From Muriicola sp. Z0-33 (GTDB lineage Bacteria; Bacteroidota; Bacteroidia; Flavobacteriales; Flavobacteriaceae): 64,000 bases of DNA. The notes under the pieces are model-generated. The model was not told the origin of the DNA. It ran no database searches and saw only the letters and a program-made list of their open reading frames with translations. The DNA lies in contig NZ_JAFMPW010000014.1 in the NCBI RefSeq assembly GCF_026126425.1, forward strand, positions 1-64,000, read 5' to 3'. Both the position numbers and the translations under genes were made by a program. Positions 1 through 8,318 of this stretch are shown one piece after another; the stretch's first letter is position 1, and each line of letters starts with the position of its first letter.

Positions 1-300
1 TTACCAGCATTGACTGCAAAAGTGGTATTTAGTTCATCGGCAGGGTTTCCACCGGCGGTAGCTGCGATCTCATCAATGGCTGCCTGGGTATCTGCTGCGG
101 TTAATCCTGAAGTTGTATTGTCGTAAGTAACCTCAGAGGCATCCTGATCATCTGTATCAATGCTGGTTAATGGCACTGTAAGAGTACCTCCGGCATCGGT
201 GATTTCCAAATTACCAGCATTGACTGCAAAATTGGTGTTTAATTCATCATTTGGATTAGCGGCGCCACCGGCCGAAATGCCATCAATTTCTGTTTGTAAT
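1..300 (-). repeat. 210-bp in-frame direct repeat (70-residue protein repeat)
   Basis: The sequence starting at position 1 (ttaccagcattgactgcaaa) recurs at 211, and similarity continues for most of the unit. In the protein this gives two copies of a 70-residue module containing DELNTxFAVNAG and DDQxAxEV. The repeat sits inside the coding region of the partial surface protein and continues past the window edge. Confidence 0.8.
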
Positions 301-1763
301 TCTTCTATGGCGGCTTGTACATCTGTACTAATAGTATTCCCTGTTGGAGCAAAACTTACTTCTGCAGCTGTTTGATCATCTGTTCCTCCAGCCGCTAACG
401 CGGATAAATCAACACTGGTACTATTGCCATTTTCTATATCAATTTGTAGAATATTAGCAGGGCTTAGAGTGGCCCCCGTTAGATTTTGATCATCATTGCC
501 CGAACTCGGCGGTAAATTTGCCCAAACCACATTGTTCGCCACGGTAGTTAGTACCTGTCCGTTTGTAGCCGAAGGGGCTATTTTTACAGGGGTAACATTA
601 GCATCTAATATTTTTGCTGTTTCAACGGAGTTGTTGGCTAAATCTACGGGCATGATGGTGCCGTCTATAATCTTTATTGAACCAATAGATCCGTCCCCAA
701 CTTCAAATTCATCGCCTAAAGCCCCTGTGCCAACTATGGTAATTTGGTCTGCCAGTTCTGTTGAACCACCTCCACCAGCTAAAGCACTTAAATCTACCTG
801 ATTGCCTGGTGTGGCAGGGTTTGTTAATGTCAGGATATTAGTCCCGGGATTAAATTGCAAGTCCTGTAATTCATTGCTTATACTACCATCTACCTCGGTA
901 AAGGTATTATTGATGATATAAGGATTTCCGGCTGTTCCTATCCCCGTTACATTGATATTGGTACCTCCCTGTATATTAGTATCCGAACCGTCTGCCGTGG
1001 GAATTGTTACGGTATTTCCCCCAGTAATAGTGAGTTGATCTGCATTTAGTGATAGTATTTGAAGCTCATTGGTCTGGTCATCATCATTATCTGCCGCAAT
1101 AGCCGCTGTATTTGCAGCCACATCACTTATAATCTGACTGTCATCGTAAAAGGCGCCGCCATTATCAGTAATTGCATTATTGGCATCACCGCTAACGATG
1201 TTGGCTGCAGTTATAAAACCGGCATCATTTAGAAAGTCGCTAAGGGTGACCAGATTGTAATCAATTTCAGCATCGGTCACGGTATTGTCCTGAAGTTCCT
1301 CACTACCCACAGAATCAGAAGCAAGTTTATCGGCTGTAATTGAATTGTTCTGAATATCATTGCTGTTGATACTGAAATCGAGAATATTCTCGCTGCTGAT
1401 CTCACCTACCTCAAAATTGACAACATCCCCATTTTCAGTAATGACAATGGTACTGGCGGTGTTAACTATGGGATCTGTAGTGAAATTTAACTGAAGAGAA
1501 TCGCATAAATTTATCCAGCTAGCGCCATCGAAATAAAACACACACTGGGCATCGTTATTATACACCATGGCACCAGCCAAGGGTGCAAGGCTATTCATTT
1601 GGGCTTCACTTATTCTTGTAATAACCAATACGCGATCATTACTCTCCAATTCCAGGACAGATGTAGCGTCTAAATTCTGGGGATTATCACCAATTTTTAT
1701 CTGGCTACTTAAACTTGTACATAAGCAAAGGCCCGCCAAAGTTAATAGGAGTTTCAATTTCAT
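1..1763 (-). CDS. Repeat-rich secreted surface protein, 3' end outside the window
   Basis: The frame is open on the minus strand from ATG at 1763 to the window edge, so about 587 N-terminal residues are visible and the C-terminus is missing. It begins with a hydrophobic signal peptide (MKLKLLLTLAGLCLC). The mature part opens with a phrase common in flavobacterial exported proteins, about DATSVLELES and later MVYNND..CVFYFDG..WI. After that it is low-complexity, rich in N, D, T, A and I, with units of the type DDQxAxEV-QAAIxE. The last two visible units are 70 residues apart. Such proteins are often tail-fibre-like or adhesin-like and may end in an S74 chaperone or a secretion-sorting domain, which cannot be seen here. 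The function is unknown. Surface location is inferred from the signal peptide and repeats. Confidence 0.8.
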   Translation of the reverse strand, partial: MKLKLLLTLAGLCLCTSLSSQIKIGDNPQNLDATSVLELESNDRVLVITRISEAQMNSLAPLAGAMVYNNDAQCVFYFDGASWINLCDSLQLNFTTDPIVNTASTIVITENGDVVNFEVGEISSENILDFSINSNDIQNNSITADKLASDSVGSEELQDNTVTDAEIDYNLVTLSDFLNDAGFITAANIVSGDANNAITDNGGAFYDDSQIISDVAANTAAIAADNDDDQTNELQILSLNADQLTITGGNTVTIPTADGSDTNIQGGTNINVTGIGTAGNPYIINNTFTEVDGSISNELQDLQFNPGTNILTLTNPATPGNQVDLSALAGGGGSTELADQITIVGTGALGDEFEVGDGSIGSIKIIDGTIMPVDLANNSVETAKILDANVTPVKIAPSATNGQVLTTVANNVVWANLPPSSGNDDQNLTGATLSPANILQIDIENGNSTSVDLSALAAGGTDDQTAAEVSFAPTGNTISTDVQAAIEELQTEIDGISAGGAANPNDELNTNFAVNAGNLEITDAGGTLTVPLTSIDTDDQDASEVTYDNTTSGLTAADTQAAIDEIAATAGGNPADELNTTFAVNAG

Positions 1764-2140
1764 TTGGGTAGATTTATTTTGCAACAGCTATTTGTACATA
1801 TTTCCCGCCATCTATTCCTTTGCTATTGGAATGTTCTGGGGGTAAATGACGTCCTGAAATGTTTTTATTTCGAGACGCATAGGACAAACAAAAATAGGAT
1901 TATATAAACATAAATTGAACTTTATGCCTTGAAATACCTTTTTATGGGATAAAATGAGGAACAGCACTTTCAAATCCCCTAATTTAAAGGTGCTTACTGC
2001 AAATTAACTGCATAGTAAAAATGGCTATTTACTAGGTATCGCGGCAAATTAACATAAGTTTAATGCCGCTAAATTTTTTTATGAATTCAACTTGCGTTTT
2101 CTTTATGGTATTGCTATCTACTACACATCAAATTAGACAC
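1764..2140. other. Divergent intergenic region, 377 nt
   Basis: This spacer separates the minus-strand surface protein from the plus-strand gene at 2141. A TAnnTTTG-type -7 box for the minus strand lies at 1889-1896 (TATTTTTG on the minus strand), but no clear -33 element was found. At 2041-2069 the motif GCGGCA is repeated inverted as TGCCGC with a 17-nt loop and is followed by an AT-rich T run, so it could be a weak hairpin. No reading frame with family similarity was seen. Confidence 0.5.
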
Positions 2141-2893
2141 ATGAGATATAAACTACTTTCGCTGGTTTGTTTTTTTTGCATTTTAATCAGCAATGCCCAA
2201 GAGGAGGAAAGAATCTTACTTAGAGGGCAGGTATTGTATAGGAACACCAATGTGCCTAACGAAAATGTGATTAACACCACTTCCGAAATGGCAACAATAA
2301 CCAATAATAAAGGAGAGTTTGCCATTAGGGTCAGGTTAGATGACGAGTTGGTATTTACGGCCATCAACTACCAGCTGAAAGTTATTAAAATTGACGAAGA
2401 AATACTTAGAAGGAACAGACTTGTGGTTGAGGTAAATGAAAAAGTTACGGAGCTGGATGAGGTAACTGTTAGTCCTGAAAACCAGGCCAAATTTCTGGAA
2501 CTTAAGAATGAAGAGTTCAAGGAATTTGAATATGATACGGACCAAACGGCCGAGGTGGTGAATGTGGCCATGGACGATCCCGGATCAAGAGGTCTGAGAG
2601 ATGGACTTAATTTTGTGAATATTTTTAAGGCACTGTTCTTATCTGACAAATCCGTAGCAGAAGACAGGAAGCCTTTAAAAGTAAGTAACGTATTAAGGCA
2701 GGTATACGATGATGAATTTTTTGTATTGGATTTAAGAATACCACAAGACAAAATAGATGCTTTCCTTATTTATTGCGATACTAAGATTCCTCCTCAATCC
2801 TTACTCCAAAAGGACAATGAATTTCAATTAATCGATTTTTTGGTAACCCAAAGCAAATCGTTCTTAAAAGATGCAGAGGCTGAAAAAAACTAG
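2141..2893 (+). CDS. CarboxypepD_reg-like domain protein (first of a pair)
   Basis: This 250-residue exported protein is probably periplasmic or outer-membrane associated. I chose ATG 2141 because it gives a clean signal peptide (MRYKLLSLVCFFCILISNAQ). The longer in-frame start at 2063 adds a tail with no such features. Residues about 28-110 look like a carboxypeptidase regulatory-like beta-sandwich: LRGQVLYRNTNVPNENVINT, then NNKGEFAIRVRLDDELVFTA and a VxVNEKVTELDEVTV ending. This is the plug-type domain used in TonB receptors, but no receptor barrel follows. The C-terminal 140 residues are unrecognised. The 3' end overlaps the next, similar gene by 23 bp, so the two are probably co-translated. 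The biochemical role is unknown. Confidence 0.8.
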   Translation: MRYKLLSLVCFFCILISNAQEEERILLRGQVLYRNTNVPNENVINTTSEMATITNNKGEFAIRVRLDDELVFTAINYQLKVIKIDEEILRRNRLVVEVNEKVTELDEVTVSPENQAKFLELKNEEFKEFEYDTDQTAEVVNVAMDDPGSRGLRDGLNFVNIFKALFLSDKSVAEDRKPLKVSNVLRQVYDDEFFVLDLRIPQDKIDAFLIYCDTKIPPQSLLQKDNEFQLIDFLVTQSKSFLKDAEAEKN

Positions 2894-3677
2894 TGTTTTA
2901 TTCTGTTTTTTGCTTATTAGCACCCTCTCCATAGCACAGACTTCTTTTACAAAAAGAATAGAGGGGAGGCTGATCAGTAAGAATATTGGCGTATCCGATG
3001 TACATGTTATGAATACCTCAGCGGGTAGGGCTACCATTTCAAATGAGAGTGGCTACTTTGCTATTGGAGTTACTTTAGGAGATACCTTGCTCTTCTCCGC
3101 GGTCCAATTTAAGCGTAAATCATTGGTAATAAGTGCAGAGATGCTCAGGAGCAAAATGCTGATTGTTCCTTTGGAGGAGTTTGTAAATCAATTGGATGAA
3201 GTGGTAGTAAGGCCCTATGATTTATCAGGGGACCTCGGGAAGGATATGCAGAATATGGATACAGGACATGTAGTTTCAGCGACTTCAATTGGGTTGCCTA
3301 ATGCACATGTAAAACCACCAATACAAAGTGTAAGACAATTGCAAACGGCCACCGCAGGTAAATTTCATCCATTAATGATTTTGAATCCCCCCATAGATCC
3401 ACTAATCAATGCAATTTCTGGAAGAACCAAAATGCTTAAAAAAAGGGTAGCAAGAGACAAGAAAGATATTCGGCTCCAGCAACTGAGATCTAGTGTACCC
3501 GATAGCTTGTTTTTGACCCAATTGAAAATACCCATAGAAAGGATAGACGATTTTATGTATTTCTGCGAAGTAGATAACGCTTTCGAGGCCCTTATAGAGG
3601 CAGATAGTCGGATAGCAATTTGGGAATTTCTATTAAACAAAAGTGTCTCTTACAGAGAAAATAATGACCTGGACTAA
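2871..3677 (+). CDS. CarboxypepD_reg-like domain protein (second of a pair)
   Basis: This 268-residue exported protein is homologous in layout to its upstream neighbour. It has a signal peptide ending near STLSIAQ, then IEGRLISKNIGVSDVHVMNT and NESGYFAIGVTLGDTLLFSA, which is the regulatory-like beta-sandwich, closing with NQLDEVVV. The C-terminal region carries a short PDSLFLTQLKIPIERIDDFMYFCE stretch resembling LDLRIPQDKIDAFLIYC in the first protein, so the pair arose by tandem duplication and divergence. The ATG at 2871 lies inside the end of the first gene. The two genes, the DUF6702 gene and the M1 peptidase follow on one strand and may form one envelope unit. Function is unknown. Confidence 0.8.
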   Translation: MQRLKKTSVLFCFLLISTLSIAQTSFTKRIEGRLISKNIGVSDVHVMNTSAGRATISNESGYFAIGVTLGDTLLFSAVQFKRKSLVISAEMLRSKMLIVPLEEFVNQLDEVVVRPYDLSGDLGKDMQNMDTGHVVSATSIGLPNAHVKPPIQSVRQLQTATAGKFHPLMILNPPIDPLINAISGRTKMLKKRVARDKKDIRLQQLRSSVPDSLFLTQLKIPIERIDDFMYFCEVDNAFEALIEADSRIAIWEFLLNKSVSYRENNDLD

Positions 3678-3730
3678 AAAAAATATTTGGCATAGCATTT
3701 GCTTAGTTTTATATACCGAAAGATGACAAT

Positions 3731-4234
3731 ATGAATTCATTAAAAAAGGGCCTTCTTGTCTTACTGTTGCCGTTGTTTGCATTTGCTACGCATAAATTCT
3801 ATGTAAGTGTCACCAATATCAACTATTCGCAAGAAGACGATGCGCTTCAGATTACCTCTAGAATCTTCATAGATGATTTGGAGCAAGTATTGCAGGAACG
3901 TTACGATTTTAAAGCGCAATTAGCCACAGAAAACGAATCGGAACTGGCAAATGCCTACGTTGAAAAATATTTCAACAGTAAATTTGTATTAAAACTTAAC
4001 GGGGAGTATGTTGATTATACCTTTCTTGGTAAAAAGTATGACAATGATATCGTCATCTGCTATTTGGAAATTCTCGACATAAATTTCAACGCCCTGACTT
4101 CCATTGAAATTCAGAACGAAATACTGACAGACCTCTTTGAAGAACAGCAAAATGTGGTCCATTTTAAGGCAAAAGGAACCAAAAAAAGCTTTGTTTTAGT
4201 TAAAGAAAATAATAAAGGAATGTTAAACTTATAA
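3731..4234 (+). CDS. DUF6702 family exported protein
   Basis: This 167-residue protein has an N-terminal signal peptide (MNSLKKGLLVLLLPLFAFA). The mature start is HKFYVSVTNINY followed by ALQITSRIFIDDLEQVLQ, the conserved opening of the DUF6702 family of Bacteroidetes. The remainder alternates beta-strand-like segments (FVLKLNGEYVDYTFLGKKYD) and has no cysteine motif or catalytic signature. The family is often found beside an M1 peptidase, as here, where the peptidase begins 65 nt downstream. A role in envelope maintenance is inference from location only. A possible promoter TAGTTTTA lies at 3704-3711, but its upstream TTTG is only 14 nt away, which is short. Confidence 0.8.
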   Translation: MNSLKKGLLVLLLPLFAFATHKFYVSVTNINYSQEDDALQITSRIFIDDLEQVLQERYDFKAQLATENESELANAYVEKYFNSKFVLKLNGEYVDYTFLGKKYDNDIVICYLEILDINFNALTSIEIQNEILTDLFEEQQNVVHFKAKGTKKSFVLVKENNKGMLNL

Positions 4235-4299
4235 CATTTCTAAAGCGATTGGTATAAAAAACTTTAATTTCCCGCGATCAAAAAAAAGACAGATAAAAT

Positions 4300-6609
4300 A
4301 TGACTAAAGTTAAGTATTTTCTTGCTTCGTTTTTATTCTTGTTTGCTACAGCAATGTTTGCTCAGGAAGAGGCAGTAAAAGAAAGAGCCCCCGGACATTC
4401 TAATCAAAGTAAATTTAAACAATTGTACGAGGAATTTTCTACTCCAAATACGTACAGATCTGCCTCCGGGGCTCCAGGCCCTGACTATTATCAGCAACAG
4501 GCAGATTATAAAATGAATATTGAGCTCGATGATAAGAATGCAAAGATCTATGGAGAGGAAACCATTACTTATCACAACAATTCCCCGGATGATCTGGAAT
4601 TTCTATGGTTGCAATTAGACCAGAATGTAAGAGCAAAGGATTCTAAATCGCCCTTGCGCAATGGGGGAGGAGTTCCTCTTGCCTACCAGCCAGGAGCGTT
4701 TGCCAGTACACATTTATCCGAAAAATTTGATGGTGGCTTTAATATAGATTTTGTAAAAGATGCCAGTGGAAACCCTTTGTCCTATACCATTAACCAGACC
4801 ATGATGAGGGTAAATATTGCCAAGCCTTTAAAAAGTGGTGAGCAAATATCTTTCTCTTTAAAATGGTGGTACAATATTCCGGATCATACTGTAAACAGAG
4901 CCAGATCTGGTTATGAATATTTCTCAAAAGATGGAAACAGGGCATATGTAATTGCCCAGTTTTTCCCCAGGATGGCCGTCTATAATGACGTTGAAGGATG
5001 GCAGAACCATCAGTTTTGGGGTAATGGAGAATTCGCCTTGCCCTTTGGAGATTATGAAGTAAACATTACGGTTCCGGCAGATCATATATTGGATGCAACC
5101 GGTGTTTTGCAAAACAGGAAGGAAGTATTCTCCAAAGAGATGATGAAGCGTTATGAGCTGGCTAAAAAGTCGTATGATAAGCCTGTATTGATAGTAACTC
5201 AAGAGGAGGCTGAGGCAGCGGAGCAAAGTTTTTCTGAAAAGAAGAAAACATGGAAATTTAAAGCAGAAAACGTAAGGGATTACGGGTTTGCCACTTCCAG
5301 AAAATTCATTTGGGATATGCAAGCTGTTAAAATTGGGAGTAAAGACGTTATGGCGGTTTCTCTATATCCTAAAGAAGGAAATCCACTTTGGGAAGAACTT
5401 TCTACCAAAGCGGTGGCTCAAACCCTGGTTTCCTATTCTGCCCATACTTTTGATTACCCCTATCACAAAGCAATTTCTGTACATGCCAAAAATCAGGGAA
5501 TGGAATACCCCATGATATGCTGGAATTACGGAAGGCCTAACGAAGACGGATCTTATTCTGACAGGGTTAAATACGGGATGATCAGTGTAATTATACATGA
5601 GGTAGGGCACAACTTTTTCCCTATGATTGTGAATTCGGATGAACGTCAATGGGGCTGGATGGATGAAGGCCTGGATACGTTTATGCAATATATAGCAGAA
5701 CAAGAATTTGGAGAGGCTAACCCGATGGATATCTCGCCTAATGACAAATATCCTTCCAGGCGTGGAGAACCGGCTAAAATTGTGCCTTATATGAGTGGGG
5801 ATCAGTCGGCAATTTCGCCTATCATGTCTAATCCTGAAAATGTTTACCAACTTGGCCCAAATGCCTATGGAAAGCCGGCTACGGCCTTAAATATTCTCAG
5901 AGAAACCGTTATGGGCAGAGAATTATTTGACCACGCATTTAAAACCTATTCCCATCGTTGGAAATTTAAACATCCTACACCGGAAGACTTCTTCCGTACC
6001 ATGGAGGATGCTTCAGCCGTAGACCTGGACTGGTACTGGAGAGGTTGGTTCTATACTACAGATTATGTTGACATAGGCGTGAAGGGAGTTAAGAAATACT
6101 ATGTTTCTAATAAGCCTACAAAGAAAATGCAGGAGTATTTGGCTGCAAGGAACCTTACAGAAGCAGATCTCCGTCCTTTGGTTTATTTGGCCGAGGAAGA
6201 TAGTGAGGATTATGATCCTGAACTTAAAGGGAAAGCTCCTTCTGATACTTCTCAAAACCTTAAAGAATATATGATGGACAATATGACTGCCGAAGAAAGG
6301 GCTGCTGTTGTGGAACCCAAGTACTTCTACGAAGTTACTTTTGATAAGCCCGGAGGTATTCCAATGCCGCTGATTGTGGAATATACCTATGCTGACGGTT
6401 CAAAAGAAAACATTACCTACCCTCCGGAGATCTGGAGAAAGAATGATGCAGAAGTAAAAAGGGTAATTTCATCACAAAAAGAATTGGTAGGCATAGTTGT
6501 AGATCCAAAGGCAGAAACAGCCGATATTGATATGACTAATAATGCATGGCCAAAAAAGGAAAAGAAGACAGATTTTGACCAGTTCAAAGAGAACATCAAG
6601 GGCAAATAA
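4300..6609 (+). CDS. M1 family zinc metallopeptidase, secreted
   Basis: This 769-residue gluzincin aminopeptidase-like enzyme removes N-terminal residues or cleaves peptides, using one zinc ion. The signal peptide is MTKVKYFLASFLFLFATAMFA, so it acts outside the cytoplasm. The zinc site is complete: HEVGH at residues 433-437 and E456 in DEGLDTF, with exactly 18 residues between the second His and the Glu. A GMEYP stretch stands where the M1 exopeptidase motif GxMEN is expected, so the N-terminal-anchoring loop is modified. The N-terminal beta-domain is seen in residues about 55-260. The C-terminal part (DLDWYWRGWF) matches bacterial M1 peptidases of unknown physiological substrate. A hairpin terminator follows at 6630-6670. 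Confidence 0.92.
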   Translation: MTKVKYFLASFLFLFATAMFAQEEAVKERAPGHSNQSKFKQLYEEFSTPNTYRSASGAPGPDYYQQQADYKMNIELDDKNAKIYGEETITYHNNSPDDLEFLWLQLDQNVRAKDSKSPLRNGGGVPLAYQPGAFASTHLSEKFDGGFNIDFVKDASGNPLSYTINQTMMRVNIAKPLKSGEQISFSLKWWYNIPDHTVNRARSGYEYFSKDGNRAYVIAQFFPRMAVYNDVEGWQNHQFWGNGEFALPFGDYEVNITVPADHILDATGVLQNRKEVFSKEMMKRYELAKKSYDKPVLIVTQEEAEAAEQSFSEKKKTWKFKAENVRDYGFATSRKFIWDMQAVKIGSKDVMAVSLYPKEGNPLWEELSTKAVAQTLVSYSAHTFDYPYHKAISVHAKNQGMEYPMICWNYGRPNEDGSYSDRVKYGMISVIIHEVGHNFFPMIVNSDERQWGWMDEGLDTFMQYIAEQEFGEANPMDISPNDKYPSRRGEPAKIVPYMSGDQSAISPIMSNPENVYQLGPNAYGKPATALNILRETVMGRELFDHAFKTYSHRWKFKHPTPEDFFRTMEDASAVDLDWYWRGWFYTTDYVDIGVKGVKKYYVSNKPTKKMQEYLAARNLTEADLRPLVYLAEEDSEDYDPELKGKAPSDTSQNLKEYMMDNMTAEERAAVVEPKYFYEVTFDKPGGIPMPLIVEYTYADGSKENITYPPEIWRKNDAEVKRVISSQKELVGIVVDPKAETADIDMTNNAWPKKEKKTDFDQFKENIKGK

Positions 6610-6629
6610 TTGCGCTTCTGAATAGTTAA

Positions 6630-6670
6630 AGACCTGTTGGGTATTCCTTACCTGACAGGTCTCTTTGTTT
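6630..6670 (+). terminator. Intrinsic terminator after the M1 peptidase gene
   Basis: AGACCTGT at 6630-6637 pairs with ACAGGTCT at 6655-6662 and is followed by a T-rich run. It lies between the peptidase stop and the tatA promoter box, which argues against the longer upstream start for tatA that would begin inside this hairpin. Confidence 0.7.
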
Positions 6671-6681
6671 ACAAACTTGCT

Positions 6682-6689
6682 TATATTTG
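6682..6689 (+). promoter_or_regulatory. Bacteroidetes -7 promoter box (TATATTTG) for tatA
   Basis: TATATTTG matches TAnnTTTG exactly. It ends only 4 nt before the chosen ATG at 6694, which would place transcription start at or near the start codon. A TTTG at 6664-6667 is a possible -33 element, but its 14-nt spacer is short. Confidence 0.55.
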
Positions 6690-6693
6690 TAGT

Positions 6694-7062
6694 ATGCATG
6701 CAGTAATTTTTCTTTTTATAAGTGGTGCCGAGATTTTCTTTATCATGTTCATTGTGGTAATGGTTTTTGGTGCAGACAAAATTCCTGGCATTGCCAAGGG
6801 ACTGGGAAAAGGCATGCGCCAATTAAAAGATGCCACAGAAGATATTAAACAGGAAATCCAGAAAAGTGCCGAAAAACAGGGGATAGATACCAGTTTTGTT
6901 GAGGATATCAAACAAGATTTTCAGGACGTAAAAACGAATGTCACAGACACCATCAAAGAAAAGGGAGGTATAGACACTGGTTTTGCAGATGACATTAAAA
7001 AGAACCTGGATGATGTCAAAAAGAGTGTAAGCGATGTTTCCGGTACCATAAAAAGGAAATAA
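6694..7062 (+). CDS. tatA: Twin-arginine translocase TatA/TatE family subunit
   Basis: This 122-residue single-pass membrane protein is the pore-forming component of Tat export, which moves folded proteins across the inner membrane. Start 6694 gives MHAVIFLFISGAEIFFIMFIVV. The earlier in-frame start at 6637 lies within a terminator hairpin and ahead of the promoter box. Residues about 4-24 are the membrane helix. They are followed by the hinge FGADKIPGIAKGLGKGMRQLK, typical of TatA, and an amphipathic helix. The C-terminal tail contains two related blocks, GIDTSFVEDIKQDFQDVK and GIDTGFADDIKKNLDDVK, an internal duplication longer than in standard TatA. No tatC is visible in the window. Confidence 0.9.
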   Translation: MHAVIFLFISGAEIFFIMFIVVMVFGADKIPGIAKGLGKGMRQLKDATEDIKQEIQKSAEKQGIDTSFVEDIKQDFQDVKTNVTDTIKEKGGIDTGFADDIKKNLDDVKKSVSDVSGTIKRK

Positions 7063-7073
7063 GGTCTTATTAT

Positions 7074-7634
7074 ATGTTAGACGCATTGCTAGAATGGGAT
7101 AGGCAGACTTTAATTTACCTCAATAATCTTGGGATAGAACAATACGACGGTTTCTGGTCTGCGGTGACCAACATTACTACCTGGATTCCCCTCTATATCA
7201 TCTTTTTTGTATTACTATATCTTAAGCATCCCAAAAAAGAGGCCTTTATTAAGGCACTGATGACTTTATTTACTTTAGGTCTCATTCTGGTAACAATGCA
7301 GATTACCAAAGAATCAGTGGCAAGGCTTAGACCCAATAATGATGTAGAGATAAATACAATGATCCGGATTTTAAAGCATCCGGCGAATTATAGCTTTTTC
7401 TCAGGACATGCCTCTACTTCTTTCGGATTAACAGCGATAATTGTTCTTTTTCTTCGGAAAAGGATCAAATGGGTATGGATTTTCTTTATCTGGCCTGCTT
7501 TATTTGCCTTCAGCAGAATTTATGTAGGGGTACACTATCCGGTAGATATTATTGTGGGGGCCTTTGTAGGGTTGCTTTACGCACTATTATTTTACCAGCT
7601 GTATTCTCAGGTTATCGCACCAAAGATACAGTAA
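7074..7634 (+). CDS. PAP2 superfamily membrane phosphatase
   Basis: This 186-residue integral membrane phosphatase probably acts on a lipid phosphate or undecaprenyl pyrophosphate at the outer face of the inner membrane. All three PAP2 signature motifs are present: KESVARLRP (about residues 79-87), SFFSGH (about 108-113) and SRIYVGVHYPVD (about 144-155), with several hydrophobic segments between them. It starts 11 nt after tatA, so the two are probably transcribed together. Its 3' end overlaps the convergent O-methyltransferase gene by 23 bp. Substrate choice cannot be decided from sequence; UppP-like recycling and PgpB-like phosphatidylglycerophosphate hydrolysis are both possible. Confidence 0.9.
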   Translation: MLDALLEWDRQTLIYLNNLGIEQYDGFWSAVTNITTWIPLYIIFFVLLYLKHPKKEAFIKALMTLFTLGLILVTMQITKESVARLRPNNDVEINTMIRILKHPANYSFFSGHASTSFGLTAIIVLFLRKRIKWVWIFFIWPALFAFSRIYVGVHYPVDIIVGAFVGLLYALLFYQLYSQVIAPKIQ

Positions 7635-8253
7635 GCCCGTCTCTTACCGGCAGTAAAACGGTTTCTATCCTGGGATCTTCCTTGAGCATTTTATTGTATT
7701 CGAGCAAAATTTTAGTTGCTTTGTCCTTGGGATCCAATGGCGCCACTACTTTCCCTGACCATAAAACGTTGTCTGATAATATTACTCCGCCTTTTCGCAT
7801 TTTATTTATAACTGCCTCATAGTATTTTGGGTATTCTTTTTTTTCTGCATCAATAAATACAATATCAAACTGCATGTCTAAAGAAGGTATAATTTTCAAA
7901 GCATCACCACAATGTTGAATTATCTGATGTCCGAAATTGCTTTTATCAAAGTACTTACGCTGTATGCTACTGAGTTCCTCATTAATGTCGATAGTATGCA
8001 GTTCTCCTCCCATTGTCAGACCTTCGGCAAGGCAAAGTGCCGAATAGCCGGTATAGGTTCCAATTTCAAGAATATTTACGGGCCGTATCAGTTTGGACAG
8101 TAAACTAAGAACCCTCCCCTGATAATGCCCCGTTATCATTCTTGGACGAACTACTTTTAGATGAGTTTCTCTTGTTAATTCCTGGAGAATTTTGGGTTCA
8201 TCCTCTGTGCTGGAATTAATATAGTTTTCTAAAGCATCAGAAAGAAAATGCAT
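7612..8253 (-). CDS. Class I SAM-dependent O-methyltransferase
   Basis: This 213-residue cytosolic enzyme belongs to the catechol/caffeoyl-CoA O-methyltransferase-like family (Methyltransf_3) and transfers methyl from S-adenosylmethionine to a hydroxyl group. The SAM-binding motif LEIGTYTGYSALCLAEG is at residues about 60-76, the acidic ribose contact in LHTIDIN follows, and the metal-site region reads IDAEKKEYPKYYE and ILSDNVLWSGKV, matching D..D/N ligands of the divalent cation. The natural acceptor is unknown. A minus-strand TATTTTTG box at 8267-8274 ends 13 nt before the ATG. The gene is convergent with and overlaps the PAP2 phosphatase. Confidence 0.9.
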   Translation of the reverse strand: MHFLSDALENYINSSTEDEPKILQELTRETHLKVVRPRMITGHYQGRVLSLLSKLIRPVNILEIGTYTGYSALCLAEGLTMGGELHTIDINEELSSIQRKYFDKSNFGHQIIQHCGDALKIIPSLDMQFDIVFIDAEKKEYPKYYEAVINKMRKGGVILSDNVLWSGKVVAPLDPKDKATKILLEYNKMLKEDPRIETVLLPVRDGLTVSLVR

Positions 8254-8318
8254 AAGCTCTTTTCAACAAAAATATGGATTAAAATACTACCTTAGAACGC
8301 CTAACTACGACAAATAAT

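Noticed and set aside
1-1763. Plus-strand reading frames (160-375, 496-801, 1567-1845) inside the first gene
   Set aside because: They lie on the complementary strand of a long signal-peptide-bearing minus-strand frame and show no family resemblance; shadows of repetitive coding sequence.
1-1763. A prophage tail-fibre module
   Set aside because: The DDQ-type repeats are also found in phage tail fibres, but no phage structural, lysis or integrase genes neighbour it.
2041-2069. Hairpin GCGGCA..TGCCGC in the spacer
   Set aside because: Only 6 bp with a 17-nt loop; too weak to call a terminator or attenuator.
6637-6693. Upstream in-frame start for tatA
   Set aside because: It starts inside the M1 terminator hairpin and before the promoter box, and adds no TatA-like residues.
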